Shown here one piece after another: positions 32,111 to 43,334 of a stretch of 64,000 bases of DNA; position 1 is the stretch's first letter; each line of letters begins with the position of its first letter. Made by a program: the position numbers and the translations under genes. The notes below the pieces were generated by a model. It was not told the origin of the DNA. It made no database searches and saw nothing but the letters and a program-made list of their open reading frames with translations. The stretch is from Cydia pomonella (lineage: Eukaryota; Arthropoda; Insecta; Lepidoptera; Tortricidae): contig NC_084703.1 of assembly GCF_033807575.1 (NCBI RefSeq), positions 6,448,001-6,512,000 on the forward strand, written 5' to 3'.

Positions 32111-33350
32111 ATTTTTTTTCATTTTACATTTAGAACAATAAAATTATTAATTATGAAAAGCAGCCCAGCCAAATCTCATTTCGGCTGTTTACGTCTTGTC
32201 AAAATACGACGTGGCATGTGACATTCCAAAAAAATGGCGCATGTCACATAACAATGTTCATGCCAGAAGATATACTTACTACTTTGGCATGAAGACATCA
32301 CTTATTAAAGTAGGTAGGTATACGTTTTTAATATTTTACCAACGTATAATATTAGCTACTTATGAAATGAAAATTATGGAAATTTTACTAATTACAGCCA
32401 AAAATAGGGATATAATGCTGATCAGTGGTGCATAGTTATCTACTGAAGTCTTTACCCTTCCATGTTATACAAATTGTGTAAAATATTTTCTATAATGTTA
32501 ATATCCAGATAAGAAAATGGCGACGGTACATTTGTATGTAAATGCGATTTCGTGCGGTCGTCCATTTTCATCTTAAGCGTTATACAGATACAGATTATTT
32601 TCGAATAGGGTTCTCAGAATTAAGTCAGCTAGCTCATTTGTCAAGCTTTTGTGACCACGTAGATTTATATACATTACAACGTAATCATTAAAACCGATGA
32701 AACTAAGCGGTTATTTTAAATAACCTCGTCAAAAACCCAACAGAACGTTTACACAATACATGCCAGTTGCGCTTAATTCAGTCATAAGATTAATATATAA
32801 ACAATAAATTACCTTAAACATAATTAAAAAAACATTTAAAATTAACAGAATAAGATGTCAACTCAAACGATTAATCCCCATGAATGACTTAAACGAAGAC
32901 GCGTTCGTGCTGGGTAAACTAGCAGAAGTTTGAGGAGCACCCTAAGTATATAGAGGAGAGTCGGCTATATCGTACCTCCAGTTTTCCCATTAAACAATCT
33001 AGTAGCTCGCTAGCGTCCATCTAAGCTAACTGTGAACTGACATTGGCGTGACAGAGTGTAGTAGTCTCATTAATAATTAGTTAGCACTACATACTAGGAA
33101 TGTGGACAAGATAGGAAAAGTGACGCTATAGGAGTATTGACGAACCAGAACAGTGGACCATATGACAATAACGACAAGTTAAGAAGGTTACGAAATAAGA
33201 TTGTGGACGAAGCGGTCCTGAGCAGAGCAACATTTTTTTGAATGAGGGACTTGAAACTTCGTAGAAATACATTGACATGACAAATCGTATGTGTTGACTA
33301 ATGATTCTAAAAAAAACTTTACCAAACTAAACTTTTATTTTTTCCTGCAG
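32111..33350. other. Intergenic, nothing firm
   Basis: AT-rich; 33090-33210 carries degraded relatives of the tandem repeat at 20288-20402. No gene. Confidence 0.4.
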
Positions 33351-33439
33351 TTTTCGTGTATTATTCGAATAACCAATACACGCGAACACACTTGTCAATG
33401 ACACTTCAGAGGCAGTTCCATAAAAGACTCTTATCTGAA
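33351..33439 (+). CDS. Exon-like segment, unidentified
   Basis: A strong acceptor (cttttattttttcctgcag, ending 33350) and a plausible donor (GAA|gtaaat, 33440) bound a frame containing FVYYSNNQYTRTHLSMTLQ and RQFHKRLLSE. No gene family recognised and no partner exon found. The open frame runs on past the donor to 33553, so chance is possible. Confidence 0.25.
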
Positions 33440-33616
33440 GTAAATAATATTGTTCAAATTGTGTATGACATCGTTTTGGGCATTTTCTTCCGATTTGTAA
33501 AATTTGATTCCATTTTTCGTTTCGCGTTAGAGAACAATAGGTATCATTTCTAATTTGTTAGAAAGTAGATACGTACCCACGCTAATGATTCCTTAGAGAA
33601 ATAGTCATTTGTTATA

Positions 33617-33925
33617 CAAGGGGGAAAGTTGTTGTTTCACCGCTCGTGCTAATAATGATACCCGAGCAAGCGAAAGCTTTCAAAATTGAAACACGAGCGT
33701 AGCGAGTGGTTCGTGAAGTGGAAGGCACGAGGGTGAAACAAACTTTACCTCCGAGTGAAATACAAAAAAAAAACACCACACTAACGCGAGGAAAAGTACT
33801 AACCATGAAATACCAAAAAAATTAAACCATATCAAATCCAAATAAACGTAAAAAAAGTAATGATTCAAAATTATCATATATAAGGAAACAACTCAAAATT
33901 TGCATCTGATTACTTTGCCCCTCGT
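33617..33925. repeat. Dispersed repeat 'GTTGTTTCACCGCTCGTGCTA', copy 1
   Basis: aagttgttgtttcaccgctc, cgagcaagcgaaagctttca, gagggtgaaacaaac. Related copies are at 38812-38960 (aaattgttgtttaactcttc, gtgagcgaaagatctcaaaa) and about 51105-51200 (gagggttaaacaaactttgc). No TIR identified. Confidence 0.55.
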
Positions 33926-34304
33926 GTGGATAAAATGTAACTTTCTCATTTATTTTTGAACAATTAAGAGTAGCTTTACCATTGGTGTGGTATAAATAAT
34001 AAAATTACTTAGATCATTTTCGCGTTGCCTACTCTAGTCAAAATTGAGCGAATGGAAAACTTATTACGTCGCAACTGAACGTAACATTTCCAGGTAAAAG
34101 GAGATCGTCAACTAAAGAAAGTAAACATACCCTTGAAAAAATGTCATATAAAATTAGAAAAGCAACGTAAGCAGATATTCAAAATTGAAAAGAGCGATTC
34201 GCTAGGAAAACTCCAGCTAACCTGTTAATGACCTGTTGTTTTATCGCAAAATTGGGGTAAAATCTTAGGGGGCCTCAGTTCTCTGCATTAGTAAATACCG
34301 GGGT

Positions 34305-34466
34305 TTGAAAATCGATGGGGGGGAGGGGAGCCGCGCGCGTGCGTTGAGACGCGCGGCGTCGCGTGTTGCCGTCGGGCCGCCGCCGCCGCCGCACGCCGGT
34401 AACAGGTCCGACTTGTTGCGAAGTCTGGCCCACCTGTTAACTGATGGAGGCCCCGTGAACCCTGAG
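34305..34466 (+). CDS. CpG-rich exon-like segment, unidentified
   Basis: An abrupt GC-rich block in AT-rich DNA, ending at a consensus donor CCTGAG|gtaagg (34467). The open + frame has RAASRVAVGPPPPPHAGN then RSDLLRSLAHLLTDGGPVNP. No ATG at the start of the block in that frame and no matching next exon found to the right. Could be a first exon or CpG island of a gene not otherwise visible; minus-strand frames are also open here. Confidence 0.3.
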
Positions 34467-35900
34467 GTAAGGCATTGCGAATTATTAGACGCCATCTTAA
34501 ATGCTTTCCCGCCACTCTAAAATTGTTTTCGCCGAGCGTGGCCGGTCCCAACGTTGTGGTTAAGACTTTGCAAACTTTTTGTTGCCGGAAAATTATGTGG
34601 TTCGCTTCCTTGTATTGTGCGATGATTTTTAATGCCGCTGCGCGTTTTCTTTTTGTGAGTTTGTGAGACTACGAAATCGTTACGTGCACTTTGAAACTTT
34701 TATATTAAAATTAAATAATATTCTCGAATTGAAATATAAATAAATAAGTGAAATAAAATGTAAGTTCCGAATTTGAATTCTGGAGGGAGATTTAAAAATA
34801 TATAATAACATTATAATCACAAATTCATTCTTTTTGAATGTTTTAAAATTGTCCCTAAAGGTATGCATTACATATTATGAACATAAATACACTTCCGTGA
34901 TTTTTTATACCTATGGTTATTTATAAGGTGAAACTTACTTTATTTTTTATTTTTTTATTATTTAGTTCCGCAAACTTATTTTTCGATATTTTTTCCATGT
35001 TTAAATCGACAAATTTAATGTGAGCGTAAATATATAGTAATTGAAGAAAAAGGTTAATAAATATTCAGTTTTCTTACTGGATTTATTTTACAGTCCAGAA
35101 AGGTATTAATTAGGTATCTACTTACTTTAGGGTGCTAGACAAAAAATATTCTATATTGTAAATAGAGGTACAAATTTAATACATATATTTGTTTCACGCC
35201 ACTGTTCGGAAATGTGGCAAAAGATGGTCTAAAACAAAGATGGAAAGTAGGCAGTAGTTGTAGCATCTAAACCACCACTACTACAATGTTTCATTGTTAT
35301 CATCATCTGTCATTGGTGATGGTAAAAGGTGTTCTTTGGTGCAATTTTTTCCTTAATAAATAAAATTAGATTATTTATAGGACCATTAACTGTTTAAAAA
35401 AGAAATACGTCAAAAGCATTTAGTTCACGTTTAAAGCGTTTTTATTTTTGTAGCTGTTTGTGGCTTTTTTTTTTTGCAAAAACGCTCTTTTAAATTTATA
35501 GTCGGTTTGAAGCAAACAACAGAAAAAGTACTAAAAAAAGTGAAAAAGGCGCGATCGGAAAATCCTTACTGAATTGGACAGTGTAAATTGTGTTTTACTA
35601 AAAAATACAAGAAACACGTATCTACGCTATAAAAATGAGTTCTTCTAGTGAAGAAAATATAAATGGTCCTGGCAAAAATACGCTTTCTTTCAACAATTGT
35701 CCTCACGCCAATATAAATATGAATTTCTATTGAAGTACTTATAGTTTTTCAAATGTGTTTTTATTTCCTCGCAGTAGTCGAGAAAAACACTATTTAATAC
35801 CTCGGCCGGAAATGCTAAAGATGGACTCATATTATTTGAGGGCCTCCACTAACGTGTCTCAAACTCACTCGTCCATCTTTGAGCGGTTTTCTGGCCTCAC
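34467..35900. other. Intergenic, nothing recognised
   Basis: AT-rich. A 33-codon frame from ATG at 35635 (MSSSSEENINGPGK) is too short and unsupported to call. Confidence 0.4.
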
Positions 35901-35925
35901 CTGCAATATATGTACTATAGCCAAT

Positions 35926-36759
35926 TTACATAGATACATACATATAATCACGCCTATTTCCCGGAGGGGTAGGCAGAGACCACGGATTTCCACTTGTACG
36001 ATTCTGACATACCTCTTTCGCTTCCTTCACTTTCATGACATTCCTCATACACGCTCGTCGATTTAGGGTGCTCTTGACCTGGCCTTTCTTCAGGATTTCC
36101 CCGATTTGATCAGAGAAAGTCCGCCGAGGTCTACCCCTTCCAGCTACCTCTTCTACTTCTCCCTTATACACTCTCTTTGTAAACCTTCTTTCACTCATTT
36201 TTTCCACGTGTCCAAACCATCTCAACATACCTTTCTCAATTTTTGTCACTACATCTTCGTTCAGTCTACACTTTTCCCTTATCACACTGTTCCTAATTCT
36301 ATCTTGTAATTTTACACCACACACACTTCTAAACGCTCTCATATCCACTGCATTCACTTGACTCTGATGCCTCTTCTGCCATACCCAACTTTCGCTACCA
36401 TACACAAGTGTAGGCACCAACACCCCTCTATGCACAGCCAACCGTGCTTTTTGCGATACCTTCTGGCTGCTCATAAAAGCGTTGAGTGCCCCATTCACAC
36501 GATTTCCAGCATTCACTCTCCTTTCAATGTCTTCATCATGTTTACCGTCCCTAGTGAACAAGGTTCCCAGATACACAAACTCTTTCACTTGTTCCACTCT
36601 TTCTTGATCAATCAAAACTTCACAGTTTGTCATACTTTCTCCTTTTTCAAATACCATTACTTTCGTCTTGCTCACATTTATTTTCATTCCTTTCCTTTCA
36701 AAATACCTATGCATTCTAGTTACCATCTCTTGCAATTCTTCACCCGATGACGCCAGCAA
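35926..36759 (-). pseudogene. LINE RT C-terminal ORF (downstream of the stop)
   Basis: 277 codons beginning just after ADDLV. Contains the thumb/connection region (KINVSKTKVMVFEKGES, FVYLGTLFTRDGKHDEDIE) and the C-terminal LRWFGHVEKMSERRFTKRVY and GRGRPRRTF blocks. In frame with 36775-37206 apart from the TAG. Confidence 0.85.
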
Positions 36760-36774
36760 TACCAGGTCATCAGC

Positions 36775-37085
36775 CTAAAGAAGATATTTGACGAGTAACC
36801 CACTCATTCTCAGCCCACATTCGTCATTTTCCAAATCATGCATACTACTGTCTATGAATAGATTAAACAGCCACGGTAACGCGACACATCCTTGTCTAAC
36901 ACCCTTTTCGATGCTAAACCACTCAGTGTACGATCCGTTTACTCTCACACAAGCACTAGAATCTTCATAGAGCGATTTTAGTGCCTGAATGAGACGACCG
37001 CTCAATCCATACACCGACAGTACCAACCAAAGTTGATTCCTCACCACTCTGGCATAAGCCTTTTCCAAATCCACGACAATTTTTA
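36775..37085 (-). pseudogene. LINE RT N-terminal remnant (upstream of the stop)
   Basis: VVDLEKAYARVVRNQLW (motif A; the second Asp of DxxxAYD is Ala), GLSGRLIQALKSLYEDSS and GVRQGCVALPWLFNLFIDSS (motif B), ending YLL at the TAG. The open frame extends upstream to 37206 in non-LINE sequence. Confidence 0.85.
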
Positions 37086-38446
37086 TATATTTAAAAAAAG
37101 TAATTAAATGTTGCATATAGCGATGTTGTAACACGGGCATTACATTTAAATTGTTGTTCCAAACAATTGTGTCCTTGTTCAACGAAACAATTGAAAACTG
37201 TGACATATCAATGTCATTTCGAACATCAATCGTCCGGGATAGTATTTAAGTTTAGTAACAAATGTACACACTCATACTAAACACTAATCAATATGTAAAA
37301 AGGTCCTAAGGCAAGTGTATACGCTCGTAAGGGCCTTATAAGATAAAAATAAATTATTGATTATCTCCGAAATGGAGTTAATTAGAATACTGGTTTCTTT
37401 GAGAAAGTTACTTAATTAAAGCTCAGGAATGCACTCTTGAAATTGACGAATAAAAAAACACGGTGTATAGATATGTATGTACGTTTTTATGATGTTACTT
37501 TAAAGTTAATCTTTTACTAACACTGTTAAGTATTTATATGTAACTAATTTTTAATTGTGTGTTTTAAATCGTGAAATTATGGCATTTGGCATCTGGTTAG
37601 GTACAATTTCAAAATCCAGTGGAATTGAGTGGTTTATAAATGTGTCTAGTTTATTACTCGTACTCAAAAATGAAGGAAATAAAAACCGAACTATTTCAAA
37701 TGTTTACACTAAATGGTAGTTTGGCTATAAGTATAGCCACACAAGATCTCTGTGCATTGACTTTTTAGAATCTTTACGTCATACAATTTTTTTAAACATT
37801 CAACTGTAATCAAATGCGTAAAATTTAAAGTGCCTTCTTAATGCTACTTTTCATTTTTAACGTGACAAATTAACCGACTGACAATTTAAATACCAAGGCA
37901 TCATTTAAAATTACGACCGATACCTAAAAATATCAGGGATAAATTGAAAATGTTTCCCTACTCACGAACTTTTTGCGTACACTATTCGCTGCGTATAATA
38001 TTTTGTCGGTTTTTTACCAGATTTTGATACCGACGTATTTATATTTTTGCGGTAAAAATTATATCTATTTCGTATTTGCCGTATCGTAAATTGGCGAGCC
38101 ACAAACAAATGTTCAATCATCAGGCCGTAGGTACTAGTACTGTCTACGCTACGATAGTGACTACGCCGTAGCAATTGTGCGCAAGCGACATTCAAATTGG
38201 AAATCTATTATTTGATTATTTATTACACGCACCGCATTTCACTTCCACCAAGTGAGGTCAAAGTGAGATCAAGTTGACATACATTTGTAAGATCGAATCT
38301 GCCTCATGTAAGCTGGCCTGCAATTCTAATTTTAAAAACTAGAAATTCGTCATGAATCATGATTTTGTTGTGATTATTACTTGCGGTACATCTAGCTTTT
38401 ACGGTGATTTTTTATGATAGGTTGGTACATAAGTAACAGTTTGAAC

Positions 38447-38480
<34 letters not shown>

Positions 38481-38811
38481 TTCCTTAGTTGTTTTTATTT
38501 TCTATTTGTTTGATATTTAGAATTTATTCTAGAAACATTTTAGACTAGTATTTTTATACAATCGTTTTTTTTTTGTTTGACGATATTTTGTGAAATTCTT
38601 AGTATTAAATTTGATATATGAATTATATTCATTAGTACCATATATGGAATAATATTTACATCAATAAATTGCTTTGATAATTAGTTTAAGATAATAATAT
38701 GTAAGTAATACTGTCTTACTATTCATAAGTGCTTGTTGCTAGGCCTACATGAATAAAGTATACTCGTATTTGAACTGAACTGAACTATTAATACTTAAGT
38801 ATTTGTTTTAC
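37086..38811. other. Intergenic with an (AT)n microsatellite
   Basis: AT-rich. (AT)n run at about 38452-38476. 38725-38790 (gttgctaggcctacatgaat, aaagtatactcgtatttgaa, ctgaactgaact) looks like the 3' tail of a + strand LINE. 37310-37380 resembles 20745-20815 in reverse. No gene. Confidence 0.45.
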
Positions 38812-38960
38812 AAGGGGATAAAATTGTTGTTTAACTCTTCGTGCTAGTATTGATACACGAGTGAGCGAAAGATCTCAAAATTTAAGTGTCGCGAAGTTTT
38901 CCATGCATGAGGATTAACAAACCGTGTGAGATACAAAAAAATCTCAACACCTTTTCACTC
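38812..38960. repeat. Dispersed repeat, copy 2 of the 33617 family
   Basis: aaattgttgtttaactcttcgt, acgagtgagcgaaagatctc, gaggattaacaaacc. More diverged than copy 1. Confidence 0.5.
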
Positions 38961-39830
38961 TTATAAGAATCGGGCACTTTTTAAATAAAGTAATAACATA
39001 AAAAATCCCTAATTTGACTGTATACATTGTACACTTTTAAATAAAATGGCCCAGAGATAGAAGCTGGTACGGGAAAAGGATTAAAATTCAAAGAAAATGT
39101 TTATTTTAATACTCATTGCTTCATAACATAGGTAAACAATTCCATTTATATCTTTATCTAACAGAAACTTAACTAGAACTAAATGGAAAACAGAAACAAG
39201 GGTGCGAAGTATAAAAATACTACAACATAATTTAATTTTAACATTCCAACGCGAGCGTGCGGTAACGTTAGGTAAATAGCGGGAAACATAATTAAAAGTT
39301 ACGCCACATGGCAGGAAAAAGTTTTATTTAAATGGAAAATACAGAATTTAAGTTGACGTAAAAAAATATGGCCGTTTATGCCGCAAAACTTATTTCCACA
39401 CTTCCAACGGAATCAATATTTATATGGTACTTTCTTTTGACCTAGAACTATGGAATTTGGCAATGTAATATTGTCTTATACTACGAGACTTATACTATTC
39501 CAATATTGCCGTGTTATTTTTTATTACAGACCAATTCGAAAGTACACTGAAATCATAATATTATTTGAATCACGTTATTTAGTTAACGTGCGTCTCGCCC
39601 GCGCCAACACATGTACGGATACGAGCAAAATGCACGATAACTGATGTCATTCGGGTTAAAGAATTTTTATGTTCTCATACGAAATTTACATTTCACTTAT
39701 CGAAAACTTAGAGTAAACACATAGTTGTTTTCACCAGTAAGCATAATTACATATCTATTTCATTGCTAAATCTAATTACATAATAAATGCGAATAATTTA
39801 TACAGCAGGTATCGATGACTCTAAAAAACG
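38961..39830. other. Intergenic with one dispersed repeat
   Basis: 39540-39655 (cgtctcgcccgcgccaacac, atgtacggatacgagcaaaa) matches 59775-59845 in reverse, a dispersed repeat. The remainder is AT-rich and unremarkable. Confidence 0.45.
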
Positions 39831-39889
39831 CATTCCATGCTTGCAGCATACGTTTGACAACATGACAACACATGCTGTGTGCAGAACAT

Positions 39890-41434
39890 TTAGGCAACTG
39901 GAATATTTTGTAAAATATAGGCTTTGAGTTTTTTTAAACTAGTTAGATTAGTTGCTTCTTTTACTGTTTTTGGTAAGCTATTATAGATACATGCTCCTTC
40001 ATAGGTGATTTTTTTTTTACCAAATTTTTTATTGTGCGGTGGAGGCAAATATAATTTGTCAGCATTTCGAAGAATTCGTTTGCCCTTTTCTTTATTTGTG
40101 GCGAATGTTACTTCAGTACGTATGGTTTTGGTTAATATTTTTTTTATAAGTAGGTATATTTTGTATACATATAAATGTTGAACGCTCATAAGCTTTGTTT
40201 CCAAGTAAATTTGTCTTGTTGGAGTGAAAAAGTCATAATGAAAGAGTGTTCTGATTATTTTATTTTTTGTAATTTGGAGATCTTTTAAAGCTGAGTTCGA
40301 GGTGTTTATTGTAAGTAAATTATACTGAAACGATTCAAGCAGCAATTCTAGATCTTTTTGTGCCATATCCATTATATTTGTTATTCTATGACCAAAATAG
40401 AAGATACAAGTATCGTCAGCATATAACGTTATTTCGCCGTATAATTTTCTCTGGCTAATGCTATTGACGTAAATAAGAAACAGGAGTGGCCCGAGTACTG
40501 ATCCTTGATATCCACATTGGATAGTTTGAGTGTCACTTTGATATTTCCCGATTTTAACGATTTGTTGGCGATTTTTAATGTAAGATTCCAGGATTTCAAA
40601 TGCTTTTCCAGTTAAGCCAATGTCGGACAGTTTTTTTAAGATCAAAGAGTGACTTAGTGTGTCGAAAGCTTTTTTGAGTTCTATAAATACTCCTAGTGCT
40701 ATGATTTTTGCATCTATATTACGTTTTATTTTTGTGACAATGTCAACAGTAGCTGAAAGTGTGCTAAATTTTGTACGAAAACCATATTGGCGGTTAAAAA
40801 GTAAATTGATATCTGTAAGGTATTTGTGGAGACGATTATGGATGATTTTTTCAAATATTTTGGAGATGACTGGTAATACTGAGATCAGTCTATAATTTCC
40901 TGGATCAGATTTTGTGCCTGATTTGTAAATGGGAGAAACCTTGGCGATTTTTAGTTCATCAGGGAAGATGCCGGTTTTGATACAATTGTTGATACATTGG
41001 GTGAGTGATTTAAGTACATGGTTTTTTAGGCACTTAAGAGCTTTAGTACTTATGCCATCAATTCCTGTACAAGAATTGGAGTCAAAACCATTTATGATTT
41101 TTGATACTTCTGCTTCTGTACATGGAGTAAAATTGTCTAGCACATTGGTATTTTGTGAACTTGAATTTAGAGTATATGTCATGTTATTGTGATATTTTGG
41201 GGCAATCTGGCTGGCCAGTTGCGAGCCTATGGTAGCAAAAAATGTATTTAAAGCATTACAAATATCATTACCATCCGTTAAGACTATAGAGTTCACAATC
41301 AATTTTGGAGGAGCACTATCTGACTTCACTTTGTTACAAGATAAGTCGTTAATTAATGACCACATCTTTTTCTGATTATTCTTACATTTTGAAAATTGGT
41401 CTAAGTAGTATTTGCTTTTAGTTTTTGCTATCAT
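39890..41434 (-). pseudogene. LINE reverse transcriptase domain, internally deleted
   Basis: 514 open codons. NYRLISVLPVISKIFEKIIH (RT fingers), GVFIELKKAFDTLSH (motif A with Glu in place of the catalytic Asp of DLKKAFD), GYQGSVLGPLLFLIYVNSI (motif B) and LYADDTCIF (YADD) are followed after LLTIN directly by a C-terminal segment (SALKDLQITKNKIIRTLFHY). The normal thumb/KTK-V-F region is missing, so an in-frame deletion is inferred. Ends ILQNIPVA. Confidence 0.88.
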
Positions 41435-41601
41435 TTGTGCAGTTTCATTCCTCTTCTTCTTAAATTCTTCTTGAAGTGTTTTGTTTTCCGAGTTTTGTTT
41501 TAGTAGAGCCGAGAATAGAATAGTTGATTTCTTTTATTTATCTCGTTTATAATATTATTGTTTATCCAGTCACTTTGAGGTGGATTTAGGATTTTAAATT
41601 T

Positions 41602-42370
41602 TTAAGTGCTTTCTCCTATAACGTTTTGAATTGTTTTTTCCAGTTCCTTGTAGTCTTGAGTTTCGCTTGTCAGGTCAGAGTCGATGGCAGAGGCAGACAG
41701 AGCCTGATAGTTCATTGCTTCATACTGTATACGTCTACGGGTTTCTGGTTTTTTTTTTATTTCTATAAATATTTGTGCATGATCCGATAGAGCAGAGTCC
41801 AGTAGGACTATTCCAAAATTGTAGTTATCCAAATTACTTATAATATGGTCAAGAATACTTTTGGTCGTAGATGTTGATCTTATTGAGTGGCCGCCTTCTA
41901 TCTTATTCAGTATCTGGTATCCACATTCTTGAATCATGTTTAAGTATCGCTTTACGTTTCGCTCTGCCGTTAGAAGATTTAAATTGAAATCACCGAAGAT
42001 CACTGCGCGCTTTCTTTTCTGCAGCTGTTGCTCGAATTCTTGAATGAAGTTGCTAATGTTTGTATCTCCCGGTTTATATACTATACTCATATCTAATTCA
42101 AATCTGTTGATTAGTATCCATAGGTAGTTGTTCCCGTCTATATATTTTTCTTCAATTAGATAGTGTTTTAAGCTTGTATGTACAAATATAGAGAGTCCTC
42201 CTCCTCTTGCATCTGTTCGAATGTTGAAATAATGTTTGTAGTTTGGAATATTCCGTTTTGATGACTCTTCTGTTTTCAGCCATGTTTTGGTAAGTAAAAT
42301 AAGATGTATAATATTTTGAGATGAGTTTATAATACACTTTATTTCATCGAGCTTGCCCGGTTTATTAATA
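41602..42370 (-). pseudogene. LINE AP-like endonuclease domain
   Basis: One open frame over about 256 codons. LILLTKTWLKTEESS occupies the position of the conserved (T)ETWL motif but has Lys where the catalytic Glu should be. RGGGLSIFV, VIFGDFNLNLL (the GDFN motif), TTKSILDHIISN (SxxDHI) and LSDHAQIFI (SDH, catalytic His) are present. The frame ends in IGEST before the RT. Confidence 0.87.
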
Positions 42371-42479
42371 TTTCTTATGTTTGTGTAAAATAAATTTAGT
42401 GATTTATCGTTTATTTTAACTTCTTGATATGAATTGAATACAGAGTAGTTGATGTTATTTTCATTATTTATGTACGATG

Positions 42480-43224
42480 CTGTGGGGAAATATCTATTTG
42501 TTGTAGTTTTTTGACTGCGACGATGATACTCCTATCTCTAGAGTACCCTTGACGTATCGAATTGTAAGATTACATTCACCGTTTTGTTGATGTTCTGTCA
42601 GTTCCTGACGCAGGTCGTTGAGGTAGGCTCTCTGAACGGGTGTTTTATCGTCCGATATCTTTATGTTGTCATTTGTTATCTTTGCCTTATTTTTCAGTAA
42701 CTGTCGAGGTGGGTGAGAGGATTCGAAGCAAAGTTTTAGGGCCGGATTACTACTGCTTTAGGTTTTCCAATTTGATAAATGATTGAAGGTTTTGATATGT
42801 TATCTATTGCGGAATTTATTATTCTTAAGGATTCATTTTCATCGTATGTGTGTCTCTCTTCAAAGTTTTCTGACGTTCACTACGTTGATTTATTTCTTTA
42901 TTAAGCGCTCATTTGACGGGATTGTTGCTGAACTCGGCCCACTCTTTAAAATGTTGATGTCATTCTCAAGGTTTTTTATTTTAGCCTCTGTTGTGAAATG
43001 TTGTTTTTTGATTTGAGCTACCTCAGTGGTTAACTTAGTTTGTTCTAAGGTGAGATTATCAGTAGCTGATTGTATTCTATTTTTTATATAAATAATAAAT
43101 AAACTTTATCTTTAAACATCGCAGTTATCTCCTCTCGAATTGATTTGAGTTCATCATGGACTGGTCCGGCTGTGACTTACTTTCACTGTCGTGCATTTTT
43201 GTAGTGAGTGATCTTGTGTGACTC
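42480..43224 (-). pseudogene. LINE ORF1 remnant
   Basis: ATG at 43224; frame broken near 43160 (continuation ELKSIREEITAMFKDK). Coiled-coil-like KLTTEVAQIKKQHFTTEAKI and KNLENDINILKSGPS follow at about 43060-42900, then LKLCFESSHPPRQLLKNKAK and DDKTPVQRAYLNDLRQEL to about 42500. Several frameshifts and stops. Confidence 0.65.
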
Positions 43225-43290
43225 ATTTTCAAGCGAAAATAGGTTAAGATCCACTATTTTTAGTGCAGTTATGATAAGAAATTGTGTGCA

Positions 43291-43331
43291 CTGTCATTGG
43301 GTAAACACGCGTCGTGTTTACCCAATGACAG
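43291..43331. repeat. Perfect 19-bp hairpin beside the LINE 5' end
   Basis: ctgtcattgggtaaacacg, loop cgt, then the exact complement. It lies about 35 bp beyond the last LINE-like sequence, so it may belong to the LINE 5' UTR or to the target. Confidence 0.75.
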
Positions 43332-43334
43332 GGA

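Larger units (their letters stand above)
35900..37085 (-). mobile_element. 5'-truncated LINE, reverse transcriptase with a stop in YADD
   Basis: Minus strand. The frame begins at VVDLEKAYARV (RT motif A; homology ends near 37085, where unrelated sequence begins) and runs GVRQGCVALPWLFNLFIDS, ...YLL*ADDLVLLASS, GMKINVSKTKVMVF, VKEFVYLGTLF and GRGRPRRTFSDQIG, to a stop at 35926. The only break in about 1.2 kb is a TAG in place of the Tyr of YADD. The 3' end has gattatatgtatgtat-type sequence. Confidence 0.87.
39835..43260 (-). mobile_element. Near-full-length but dead LINE (ORF1 + EN/RT ORF2)
   Basis: Minus strand, 5' at about 43260 and 3' near 39835. ORF1 starts at ATG 43224 (MSHTRSLTTKMHDSESKSQP) and, after frameshifts, shows a heptad-like LEQTKLTTEVAQIKKQHFTT coiled coil and a C-terminus with LNDLRQELTEHQQNGECNLT. 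ORF2 has an AP-endonuclease part (about 42370-41602) and an RT part (41434-39890). CR1/jockey-like by motif; clade not settled. Confidence 0.88.

Noticed and set aside
34265..34551. Two minus-strand frames over the CpG-rich block
   Set aside because: Open only because of GC bias; no splice or start context as good as the + strand donor at 34467.
38452..38476. (AT)n as a hairpin RNA
   Set aside because: Plain microsatellite.
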